Positions 1 to 5,481 of a DNA stretch of 5,744 bases are shown here, one piece after another. The stretch's first letter is position 1, and every line of letters starts with the position of its first letter. Both the position numbers and the translations under genes were made by a program. Below the pieces are notes generated by a model. It had not been told where the DNA came from, did not search any database, and saw only the letters and a list, made by a program, of their open reading frames with translations. The DNA is from Bdellovibrionales bacterium (lineage in GTDB: Bacteria; Bdellovibrionota; Bdellovibrionia; Bdellovibrionales; JAMPXM01): contig SXSP01000003.1 in assembly GCA_005792225.1 (NCBI GenBank), positions 1 to 5,744 on the forward strand, in the 5' to 3' direction.

Positions 1-230
1 ATGACCGTGAGGTCTATCGTGGCGCGCAGGATTTCTTTCAAGCGGTGATGCCGCGCTATCAAGCGCGGGTCCAGCTCTATGACGAGAAACAACCCCTGTT
101 TGCGCGCTACCAGGTCGAAGAACAACTCGAAGCCATGGCAGAGGAATTCCTCGCGAAAAAACCCGAAGTTCGCGAGCAGAGCACATTGAAGAACTCGCTC
201 GAACTCTTCGGAAACTTAATTCAGCCCTAA
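1..230 (+). CDS. C-terminal end of a gene; RNase E/G-like segment without the catalytic subdomain (partial)
   Basis: The gene enters from the left edge in the frame whose first full codon is at position 3, and it ends at TAA 228-230, giving 75 visible residues. An ATG at 48 lies inside the open frame and need not be a start. Residues show the spacing Y-x5-F-x5-P-x8-Y-x4-P-L-F followed by RYQVEEQLE. By memory this matches, without gaps, the region of RNase G and RNase E between the 5'-sensor part and the DNase-I-like subdomain (P-[IL]-F, then VE-x-[EQ]-[IL]). In that family an SGGY..DQTEA block with the catalytic region follows. Here the protein instead runs through a charged stretch (EEFLAKKPEVREQ) to the stop, so the metal-binding aspartates are absent. 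It could be a truncated or decayed RNase E/G, a non-catalytic relative, or an unrelated protein with chance similarity. That a gene ends here is firm; the family is tentative. Confidence 0.6.
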   Translation, partial: DREVYRGAQDFFQAVMPRYQARVQLYDEKQPLFARYQVEEQLEAMAEEFLAKKPEVREQSTLKNSLELFGNLIQP

Positions 231-239
231 TTTCTAGCC

Positions 240-1946
240 TTAAAACGCCGCTCGGCAAGTGAGAGCTCGCGATTGTGATCGTCCACTTGCCAGTCGGTAA
301 AGGTCGGAGGGGCTCAGCCCCGCCGATCCGTTTCGCTGAAAGTTCCGCGAGCGCGACTGAAGGAGTGCCGGGCCGTCCTCAAGCGCGTAACGGAACATCG
401 GCATAAACTGCGCCGAGACTCTCTTTGACCAAGAGTTATCGATCTTCATCGAGAACTTCCTCATCTCTTGGATCTTCTCGGGTTCGGTTTCAAAATCCTT
501 CGCGACACGACGTATTCCTTGCGCGAGTGAAGTTTTCGTCGCCTCTTTATCGTACCCGTTTCCATCCGCGCGCCATTCGATATCGAAGAAGAAACCGCTC
601 ATTCCTTCGACCACCGAATCAACCAAACCACCGACCCGACTCACAAGGGGAAGCGTGCCGTTTCGTTGAGCGAAGAGTTGATTGAGTCCCGACGGTTCAA
701 ACCACGGCGCATTAACGAAAACATCGCCGTAGGCCATGAGGATCTTTTCGCTTCGTTCAGAAAACGCTCTGTACTGAATCTTATCCGGATGGCGATCCTG
801 AAGATCTTTAAGCCGCGCGATATAGCCGGGCTCCCCGTCTCCGATGAGGATGAACTGCGCCTTCACCGAGGGCGCGACCTCGGCCAACGCATCAATGAGG
901 TACTCGAAGCCCTTCTGCTCGGAAACCCGCGAAGTGAAAACGAAGACAGGAGTCGACGCGTCCACTTTCAAACCAAACTCTTTTTGTATAAAGGCTTTTC
1001 CTTTCGCCTTGCCCATCATGTCTTCCGGCGTAAATGTCCATTTAACGTCGGGATGATAAGACTTTGCGGGATCCCATTGGGAGTTGATGATTCCGTTCAT
1101 CACACCCGTCATACGGTATTCAGACTGAAGCTCGCGAATGATTCCATCAAAGGCCTGGCCCGAACGAGGCGTCGCAATTTCGAGAGCGTAGGTGTTTGAG
1201 ACCGTATACGAAAAGGTGGAATACTGGAGACCCGCTTTTAAGAAGCTCACTTGGTTGTAGTATTCGATTCCACCGTTTGTCTTGACATACGACTCGGGGA
1301 TTCCGAGGAAGCGCGCGAGGTCTTTCGGGAAAATGCCCTGCATAGCAATGTTGTGGATGGCCGTGATGACCTTCGGAACTTTCCTTCCTTGCTCACGCGC
1401 CATTTCGAGGAAAACGGCGACGAGTCCGCAGTGCCAATCATTCAGGATTACGACGTCGTACTGACTCTGCAGAATGTATTCGGCAACCGCCTTCGACCAT
1501 GCGCCAAAGGCTTCTCCCTCGATAACGACTGGCCCGTAAGGCGTGTAACCCTCAGCTTTTCGATTATCGAAATAGTTAAACTCAGGCCTTGAAGAATTAT
1601 GTTTCAAGAGAAGAACCTGGCCTTTTGCCTTCGCCGTCGAATAGACGGAAAACTCGGAGATCTTCTGAGCAGATCCATCGCGCAAATCGAGGCCCACGCG
1701 GATCACTTCTCCCTCATCCTTCAACGCTGCCGGGGTCTTCATGTTCAGGTAGTAAGGCATGATCATGTCGGTCTTCACCTTGGCCTCATTGAGGGCTTGG
1801 GTGAGTCCGGGAGTTGCGTGTCCTAAGCCGCCGGAATGGTAGATACCCGCGATTTCGGCGGTCACCATCAGGGCCTTGAGCTCCGACGCCCGTGACGACG
1901 GAACAAAAAGGAGAACGAGAACCAACGCGAACGTTGATCGCAGCAT
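240..1946 (-). CDS. Glycogen/starch synthase-type glycosyltransferase (GT5) with a signal peptide
   Basis: Family members transfer glucose from ADP- or UDP-glucose to the end of an alpha-1,4-glucan, normally in the cytoplasm. I start the gene at ATG 1946 (568 aa) because GGAGG lies 7 nt upstream; the in-frame TTG at 1952 would leave 1 nt. Residues 1-20 look like a Sec signal peptide: R3, hydrophobic 5-15, then SSRA with probable cleavage after A20. The GT5 fold follows: VTAEIAG-IYHSGGLGHA (28-44), NDWH (169-172), AIHN (196-199), QVSFLKAGL (232-240), TSRVSEQKG (338-346, the catalytic-site R340 and K345), WFEPSGLNQLF (415-425, catalytic-type E417) and GTLPLVSRVGGL (430-441). The N-terminal KTGGL lysine of bacterial GlgA is H37 here, the next motif's D is H43, and the NGVD motif reads NGII (284-287). 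E. coli GlgA is 477 aa; the extra length is the signal peptide, insertions, and a basic, Ser/Arg-rich tail from about 530. No other glycogen gene is nearby. The fold is confident; enzyme activity and substrate are uncertain, so I do not assign glgA. Confidence 0.88.
   Translation of the reverse strand: MLRSTFALVLVLLFVPSSRASELKALMVTAEIAGIYHSGGLGHATPGLTQALNEAKVKTDMIMPYYLNMKTPAALKDEGEVIRVGLDLRDGSAQKISEFSVYSTAKAKGQVLLLKHNSSRPEFNYFDNRKAEGYTPYGPVVIEGEAFGAWSKAVAEYILQSQYDVVILNDWHCGLVAVFLEMAREQGRKVPKVITAIHNIAMQGIFPKDLARFLGIPESYVKTNGGIEYYNQVSFLKAGLQYSTFSYTVSNTYALEIATPRSGQAFDGIIRELQSEYRMTGVMNGIINSQWDPAKSYHPDVKWTFTPEDMMGKAKGKAFIQKEFGLKVDASTPVFVFTSRVSEQKGFEYLIDALAEVAPSVKAQFILIGDGEPGYIARLKDLQDRHPDKIQYRAFSERSEKILMAYGDVFVNAPWFEPSGLNQLFAQRNGTLPLVSRVGGLVDSVVEGMSGFFFDIEWRADGNGYDKEATKTSLAQGIRRVAKDFETEPEKIQEMRKFSMKIDNSWSKRVSAQFMPMFRYALEDGPALLQSRSRNFQRNGSAGLSPSDLYRLASGRSQSRALTCRAAF
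243..291. terminator. Hairpin cluster at the convergent gene ends, possible terminator
   Basis: GGCAAGTG (254-261) and CACTTGCC (284-291) form a perfect 8-bp inverted repeat. Inside its loop lies a smaller stem, CGAT (270-273) with ATCG (278-281). Read on the minus strand, a short GCC/GGC stem over a GAGC loop follows immediately and leads into TTTT at 243-246, so this would serve the glycosyltransferase gene. On the plus strand no T-run follows, so terminator function for the left gene is weaker. The structure sits inside the last codons of the glycosyltransferase rather than after its stop, which is unusual but possible where two genes converge with a 9-nt gap. Confidence 0.3.
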
Positions 1947-1953
1947 GCACAAA

Positions 1954-1958
1954 CCTCC
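1954..1958 (-). promoter_or_regulatory. Shine-Dalgarno site that decides the GT5 start
   Basis: On the minus strand this reads GGAGG. It is 7 nt before ATG 1946 but only 1 nt before the in-frame TTG at 1952, so the ATG is the better start and the two extra residues (MC) of the longer reading should be dropped. Confidence 0.8.
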
Positions 1959-1972
1959 AGATTTGTCTTAAC

Positions 1973-2018
1973 GCGATCTGCAAAGAATCGACCCGCCCAG
2001 ATCGCTTTCGTTCGATCT
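1973..2018. repeat. GATC-centred inverted repeats in the divergent spacer
   Basis: GCGATCTG (1973-1980) and CAGATCGC (1998-2005) form a perfect 8-bp inverted repeat with a 17-nt spacer. A third half-site, CGATCT (2013-2018), pairs with the AGATCG at 1999-2004 as a 6-bp repeat with an 8-nt spacer, so the central arm could pair with either neighbour. A fourth copy, AGATCGC, is at 2111-2117 before the HNH gene. The block lies just upstream of the GT5 start and could be a regulator site or an alternating leader hairpin. AGATCG also occurs elsewhere in the window, so chance is not excluded. Confidence 0.35.
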
Positions 2019-2063
2019 CAACCTCCATGATAGAGACTTGAACCGACATTTGCCGTCGCCAAT

Positions 2064-2090
2064 GTTCAAAGTCTGAACAGAGGCGCCTCT
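2064..2090. promoter_or_regulatory. Adjacent inverted repeat and 12-bp palindrome, candidate operator
   Basis: GTTCA-AAGTC-TGAAC (2064-2078) is a perfect 5-bp-arm inverted repeat. It is followed directly by AGAGGCGCCTCT (2079-2090), a perfect 12-bp palindrome. Both lie between the divergently transcribed GT5 and HNH genes, where a dimeric regulator would be expected to bind. A weak sigma-70-like pair for the HNH gene, TTGAAC (2038-2043) and AATGTT (2061-2066) at 17-nt spacing, overlaps the left repeat, but its -10 is poor. No regulator gene is next door. Confidence 0.35.
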
Positions 2091-2134
2091 CCGTCGAAGA
2101 CATTGTCTGAAGATCGCGGTAAGGCCGTCAGGCG

Positions 2135-2488
2135 ATGAGGCCGAAGAAAGGGCGAAAACCAACTCAACAAGAATTACGAGACGCCAGAGTCGCGATTTGG
2201 CCGACCGATGGGCTCTGCCCTCTGTGCTCGCGACCCATGATCGAGGGCCCCTCTCTAAATGAACATCATTTGATCCCAAAATCTTACGGTGGAACCAAGC
2301 GCTTCATCATCCACCGCGTCTGTCACAACAAGATCCACTCAGTATTTACCGAAGCCGAGCTCGCCTACGTCTACAACACGTTCGAGAAATTGAAAGAGCA
2401 CCCGGCGATCTCCAGTTACGTTAACTGGGTTCGCAAGCAGGATCCGGAGAGGATCGTGAAACATCGTCGTCCCCTAGAGCGTGGGTGA
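2135..2488 (+). CDS. Small stand-alone HNH nuclease-type protein
   Basis: This 117-residue cytoplasmic protein has a basic N-terminus (RPKKGRKP) and a complete HNH zinc-nuclease core. The first zinc knuckle is C28-x2-C31 (CPLC). The catalytic His pair follows in EHHLIPKSYGGT (43-54). The second knuckle is H60-x2-C63 with H64, N65 and H68 in HRVCHNKIH (60-68). After the core comes FTEAELAYVYNTFEKLKEHPAI and WVRK, which I recall as the typical tail of a widespread family of short bacterial HNH proteins, where HRxCHxKIH is also normal. Its cellular role is not established to my knowledge; DNA nicking or cleavage is inferred from the fold. An in-frame TAA at 2120-2122 limits the start, leaving ATG 2135 as the only good choice, with only a weak Shine-Dalgarno (AAGG at 2121-2124). 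It stands alone, with no phage, intron or restriction genes beside it. Confidence 0.88.
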   Translation: MRPKKGRKPTQQELRDARVAIWPTDGLCPLCSRPMIEGPSLNEHHLIPKSYGGTKRFIIHRVCHNKIHSVFTEAELAYVYNTFEKLKEHPAISSYVNWVRKQDPERIVKHRRPLERG

Positions 2489-2602
2489 CCAAAGATTTGT
2501 CGTTCCGGCAGTTCTTTCCGGTTGCTCCTGAGCACCTTTACTTCGCCTTCGGCTTCGGGCTAAATCTACACCAATTCGCGTGAACCTCCGGAGGTCGAAG
2601 TC
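2489..2602 (+). other. Spacer holding the likely promoter region of the four-gene unit
   Basis: No gene is visible here. A poor sigma-70-like pair, TTTACT (2537-2542) and TAAATC (2561-2566) with an 18-nt spacer, could drive the downstream genes. Between them CTTCG recurs three times (2541-2545, 2547-2551, 2553-2557). No convincing terminator for the HNH gene is seen; the candidate stems are only 3-4 bp and lack a T-run. Confidence 0.2.
2584..2595 (+). promoter_or_regulatory. Shine-Dalgarno embedded in a 12-bp palindrome
   Basis: ACCTCCGGAGGT is a perfect 12-bp palindrome that contains both the ribosome-binding GGAGGT (2590-2595) and its exact complement ACCTCC. The site is 7 nt before ATG 2603, so it is a strong Shine-Dalgarno and fixes the start. 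A self-fold would give only a 4-bp stem over a 4-nt loop, so masking of the site is possible but weak. Confidence 0.6.
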
Positions 2603-2956
2603 ATGAAAATCTTATTGAGCCTGCTCTTACTGACCTCTCCGTATTTTGCTCACGCGAATCCCGAAAACGACGAGCGTTGCATGAGTCAATCGACTCGGGA
2701 AATCTTCAGGCTCATGCGAGTTCATGACACCAAAGTCGTGCGCCAAAATCCCCGCACGCTTCAAATTGGACCCGACATGACGGCATTCGACGAACGAACC
2801 GGCGTCAGCGAATGGGCCAGCTGCGGCTGGAACAAATACGAGACCGAGCGCGGGGCGCTCACTCAGCATTACACGGTGAAGCTCGATCGCAATTGCAAAG
2901 TGGTCGCGCGTGGCGAAACCATTTTGAACTCTACCAATTGCCCGAAGGACTTCTGA
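2603..2956 (+). CDS. Small exported four-cysteine protein, function unknown
   Basis: The 117-residue product starts with a textbook Sec signal peptide: K2, a hydrophobic core at 3-12, and cleavage after AHA (16-18). The mature part is about 99 residues with four cysteines (C26, C74, C98, C113), an even number that suits two disulfide bonds in the periplasm or outside the cell. It contains a W-A-S-C-G-W segment (71-76) and ends in alternating polar and hydrophobic residues that look like beta strands (HYTVKLDRNCKVVARGETI). I do not recognise the family and see no catalytic motif. The start is supported by the strong GGAGGT 7 nt upstream. It is first in a probable operon, 20 nt before the transporter gene. 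A folded beta-rich secreted domain is the most that can be inferred. Confidence 0.8.
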   Translation: MKILLSLLLLTSPYFAHANPENDERCMSQSTREIFRLMRVHDTKVVRQNPRTLQIGPDMTAFDERTGVSEWASCGWNKYETERGALTQHYTVKLDRNCKVVARGETILNSTNCPKDF

Positions 2957-2976
2957 CATTTATCCTAACCGGAGAA

Positions 2977-3942
2977 ATGTCGAAATTCAGATTCGGACTC
3001 CTCAATCTCCTCGTTGTTTATTTTGTATGGGGAAGTACTTTCCTCGCGATCCGCGTGGCCGTTAACGGCGACCAAGCCTTCTCGCCTTTCATGCTCGCCG
3101 CCTTGCGCGTTGGAATCGCAGGCTCGATCCTTCTTATTGACTCGTTTTTTCGGCGCGAAGTCCTGAATCTTCGACCGCGACTCTTCGTGAAACTTGCGTT
3201 ATCGGGATTCCTTTTTTGGTTTGGCGGGCACGCTCTCCTCATCTGGGTTTCTCGGTGGGCTCATTCAGGCTATGCGGCTCTCATTTTTGCATCCATACCG
3301 CTTTGGACTGCGGTGATCGAGGCGATCAAGAATCCCGCCGCTCGCTCTCTCTCGCGATTGTTTCCGGTTCTCTTGGGATTCGCCGGAATCCTCGTCTTAT
3401 CGCTGCCAGAGTATTTAAATGCGAAAACTCCCGATGAGAATCACTTCGCGGGGACCCTCCTCCTTCTGCTCTCGGCCTTCAGTTGGGCGCTCGGAACGTC
3501 CTTTCACGATGAAGAAATGGACCGCCTTCCCGTAAACGTGAGCGCAGGTCTGCAGCAAACATTTGCCGCTGTTTTTTGTTTTATCGCGTCGATCCTCGCT
3601 GGCGAAAGTCTCGCGCCCGTCTCGTCATCCGCTCTCTGGTCGCTCGGCTACCTAGTGACTTTTGGATCGATCCTCGCCTTTTCGTGTTTCGTCCGCGCAA
3701 GCCACGTCCTCCCGAATCAACTCGTATCGAGTTTCGCCTTTGTGAATCCGCTCGTGGCGGTAGGCTTAGGCGCATTTTTTCTCGATGAGCCCGTTACGGT
3801 ATGGACGTTTTTGGGCATGCTCTTGATTCTCTCCAGTGTCGCGTGGCTGTTCCTCGAAATTGGACCGCGCAAAAAGATCGGCGGCCCGAATCTTCGTCCG
3901 CCCGAGAATCTCCCGCGCGATCAGGCGCGGCACGTCCCTTGA
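2977..3942 (+). CDS. YedA-like EamA/DMT-superfamily inner-membrane transporter
   Basis: This is a 321-residue carrier of the drug/metabolite transporter superfamily, close in length and motif order to E. coli YedA (306 aa). The chain is mostly hydrophobic and fits ten membrane helices in two EamA repeats, roughly residues 8-142 and 157-294. YFVWGSTFLAIRV (15-27) is the signature of the first helix. ALIFASIPLWTAVIEAI (101-117) and SFAFVNPLVAVGLGAFFLDEP (252-272) are the paired repeat motifs with P108, P258 and E271; YLVTFGSILAF (225-235) also matches YedA. A basic, proline-rich tail follows from about 297. Members export amino acids or other small metabolites, and the substrate cannot be read from sequence. 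I use ATG 2977 because it leaves the first helix at the N-terminus; longer in-frame readings overlap the previous gene. Its GGAG (2971-2974) is only 2 nt from ATG, so translation may rely partly on coupling to the gene ending 20 nt upstream. Confidence 0.92.
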   Translation: MSKFRFGLLNLLVVYFVWGSTFLAIRVAVNGDQAFSPFMLAALRVGIAGSILLIDSFFRREVLNLRPRLFVKLALSGFLFWFGGHALLIWVSRWAHSGYAALIFASIPLWTAVIEAIKNPAARSLSRLFPVLLGFAGILVLSLPEYLNAKTPDENHFAGTLLLLLSAFSWALGTSFHDEEMDRLPVNVSAGLQQTFAAVFCFIASILAGESLAPVSSSALWSLGYLVTFGSILAFSCFVRASHVLPNQLVSSFAFVNPLVAVGLGAFFLDEPVTVWTFLGMLLILSSVAWLFLEIGPRKKIGGPNLRPPENLPRDQARHVP

Positions 3943-3985
3943 AAAACGGGTTCATGCGGCGCCGACGTTCGGCTCCGTTCGACCC

Positions 3986-3990
3986 GGAGG
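3986..3990 (+). promoter_or_regulatory. Shine-Dalgarno for a TTG-initiated gene
   Basis: GGAGG lies 4 nt before TTG 3995 and 7 nt before ATT 3998, the only plausible starts for the next gene. Upstream, GCCGA (3961-3965) pairs with TCGGC (3969-3973), and CGGGTT (3947-3952) with GACCCG (3981-3986, one G-U pair), so a two-part stem may end at the first G of this site. Confidence 0.65.
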
Positions 3991-3994
3991 AAAT

Positions 3995-4648
3995 TTGATT
4001 CGAATCTGGTTGAGCGTCTCTCTCTTAGCGTGCGCGACTCCCGCGCTCGCGAGTCCTGATTGCGGAAGCCTTCAGCAAAGGTGGAAGGAAAAATATACGG
4101 CCGATTTCAAGATCGAGCCGATGGCATTCAACTTCACCTGCCCGAGTCCGGTCGTAAAATTAGCCCGAACCTTTCACGACCTCGAGACAATTCAAATCGC
4201 CACACTCACAGAGTCCGCGCCACTTTATCATTTCGTCACGAGCCGCATCCGCAAGATGGTCTTTGATCCGAACTGCCAGGCCCTCGCGCGTGAGGGCGGC
4301 GGCACAATTACGATTTGCCCAGCGTTTTTTAACGACACGAGAGAAGATCGGGCCGCGACCCTGATACATGAATCCCGACACATCGACGCTAGCGATCCGG
4401 GTCATGTCAATTGCGTGGGTGGTCGTCACGACCAAAAACGAAAAGCATGCGATGAAACATTAATGAGCGAGAGTCTGAAAGGAAGCGGCTACAACGCAGA
4501 CCTCTGGTTTTACGGGCTCGCGATGCAAGAGCCCAACTCGAATCACGAGCTCAAACGAGCCGTCATGCAGAGTTATGTGAACCGCATGGTGCCTGACCGA
4601 TTTAATAACGCGAAAGCAGAGTTGATCCGAAAATGGCGAAAAAACTAG
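3995..4648 (+). CDS. Exported aspzincin-like (M35-type) zinc metallopeptidase, putative
   Basis: From TTG 3995 the product is 217 residues and opens with a signal peptide (MIRIWLSVSLLACATPALA, cleavage after A19), which supports this start over the longer open frame from 3836 that overlaps the transporter. The mature protein has six cysteines (C23, C49, C94, C108, C140, C152), allowing three disulfides. The core reads TITICPAFF (104-112), then LIHESRH (123-129), an HExxH zinc site with H125, E126 and H129. GGRHD (142-146) follows 12 residues later, then YNADLWFYGLA (166-176). This order matches aspzincins such as deuterolysin and GfMEP: a CxxFF-like strand, HExxH, GTxD or GGTKD supplying the third zinc ligand, and NADxxEYFA. 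By that alignment D146 would be the third ligand, though the usual YG after it is lacking. Family assignment is by motif order from memory; cleavage specificity is unknown. Its 3' end overlaps the next gene by 16 nt. Confidence 0.78.
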   Translation: MIRIWLSVSLLACATPALASPDCGSLQQRWKEKYTADFKIEPMAFNFTCPSPVVKLARTFHDLETIQIATLTESAPLYHFVTSRIRKMVFDPNCQALAREGGGTITICPAFFNDTREDRAATLIHESRHIDASDPGHVNCVGGRHDQKRKACDETLMSESLKGSGYNADLWFYGLAMQEPNSNHELKRAVMQSYVNRMVPDRFNNAKAELIRKWRKN

Positions 4649-5406
4649 TTGTGCTAGCGGTAGCTCTGGCAGCGCTCATTTCCTTTTATTCCCGCGTTCG
4701 GCCGGAGCAACGCGAACCGGTGATTCCGCCGGTGGGCATTTCAACTCGAGTATCTACGTCGATACCCGAACCTGAGGCTCATCGCGAACCTCATACATCT
4801 GAGAAATTCGGTTCACACCCCGCCCCGCTGGCGGGTCAGCAAGAATTGACCGAGATTCTCGCAGGTGTTCGCCGTCTGAGTAGAGACGATCACGAGGGCC
4901 TCAGGAGACTCTATGATCAGGCAAAGAAATGGATGACGAACGATCCGTCCGCCCTCTCTGAAATTCAGGCGGCTTGGTCCACGCTCACGTCAGCAACTCT
5001 GGAAGAAAGCTTTTTCGCACTCAGCGCATCGATAAGGCACGGACGCGCGCCAGGCGCCGTCGTCTCATCTCTCATGGCGTTTCAACCACCACCGCGGACT
5101 TTCGCGCTCGATCCACACGACGACGGGAACGACGCTCTCGCAAATTATGAGCGAATGCAGTCCTACGCTCTAAGAGAAATCCGGAAACAGGAGGAAGCCG
5201 GAAACATACGTCTCAGCCACGACGAAAGAAAACTTCTACTGAATGAAATTCAGCGAAAAATTGCTGGTGAAAATTCACTCGATATCTTGCTCGAAATGGT
5301 CGCGCTCCTCGAAAGATGGGATGAAATTAAAATCATTGATGAGGGTTTGAATGCCAAGAATCCTCGCGATCGCGAACTGATTCGGACAGTCGTTGGACTA
5401 AAGTAA
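4633..5406 (+). CDS. Membrane-anchored periplasmic protein of unknown function
   Basis: The 257-residue product begins MAKKLVV with one hydrophobic segment (5-19) and no good signal-peptidase site, so it is probably an uncleaved N-in anchor with the rest in the periplasm. Residues 21-68 form a flexible linker rich in Pro, Ser, Glu and His. From about 70 the sequence is charged and predicted helical by eye, with a proline/aspartate break at 151-167 (QPPPR, DPHDDGND). The end, LLEMVALLERWDEIKIIDEGLNAKNPRDRELI (219-250), has the look of paired HEAT-type helices, but I cannot confirm a repeat. There are no cysteines, unlike its exported neighbours. ATG 4633 lies 16 nt inside the peptidase gene with only a weak purine run (AGAG, 4618-4621) upstream, which suggests translational coupling. 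I do not recognise a family. A scaffold or partner for the adjacent peptidase is an inference from context only. Confidence 0.8.
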   Translation: MAKKLVVLAVALAALISFYSRVRPEQREPVIPPVGISTRVSTSIPEPEAHREPHTSEKFGSHPAPLAGQQELTEILAGVRRLSRDDHEGLRRLYDQAKKWMTNDPSALSEIQAAWSTLTSATLEESFFALSASIRHGRAPGAVVSSLMAFQPPPRTFALDPHDDGNDALANYERMQSYALREIRKQEEAGNIRLSHDERKLLLNEIQRKIAGENSLDILLEMVALLERWDEIKIIDEGLNAKNPRDRELIRTVVGLK

Positions 5407-5409
5407 ACG

Positions 5410-5427
5410 CTCGGAAGCGAGACTTTT
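5410..5427 (+). terminator. Weak possible terminator after the four-gene unit
   Basis: CTCG (5410-5413), a GAAG loop and CGAG (5418-5421) form a 4-bp stem followed 2 nt later by TTTT (5424-5427), four bases after the last stop codon. A competing stem, CGCT (5408-5411) with AGCG (5416-5419), uses the same bases. The position is right for a rho-independent terminator but the stem is short. Confidence 0.3.
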
Positions 5428-5481
5428 CCTGCCAAATCTGAACAAACAATTTTAGTTTGAAGCGAAAGGCGCTGCGGCGAT

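Noticed and set aside
1..48. ATG at the first base opening a 15-codon frame
   Set aside because: It ends at TGA 46-48 and conflicts with the longer open frame that runs to 230.
309..321. GGGGCT-C-AGCCCC inverted repeat in the GT5 tail
   Set aside because: Short coding-region repeat with no T-run; no evidence of function.
425..1199. Long plus-strand open frames (425-685 and 666-1199) opposite the GT5 gene
   Set aside because: They are antisense to conserved GT5 motifs, are arginine-rich or lack domain features, and have no ribosome site; they are frame shadows.
1251..1826. Further plus-strand open frames opposite the N-terminal half of the GT5 gene
   Set aside because: Same reason: the minus frame carries clear GT5 motifs throughout this stretch.
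1950..1952. TTG as the GT5 start codon
   Set aside because: Only 1 nt from GGAGG; ATG 1946 has the proper 7-nt spacing.
1968..2279. Minus-strand open frames across the divergent spacer and the HNH gene
   Set aside because: They cross the HNH catalytic core in antisense and have Arg/Ser-rich sequence with no domain.
2812..2976. N-terminal extension of the transporter frame
   Set aside because: It overlaps the four-cysteine gene in another frame and would put a hydrophilic stretch before the first EamA helix.
3913..3930. CCGCGC-GATCAG-GCGCGG hairpin at the end of the transporter gene
   Set aside because: Strong stem but no T-run after it, inside coding sequence, and the downstream gene appears to be in the same unit; not called a terminator.
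3836..3994. N-terminal extension of the peptidase frame
   Set aside because: It overlaps the transporter, is Arg-rich shadow sequence, and would bury the signal peptide that starts at 3995.
4022..4033. Lipobox-like LLAC in the peptidase leader
   Set aside because: The Cys would be residue 13, leaving too short a hydrophobic core; the ALA site at residue 19 is better.
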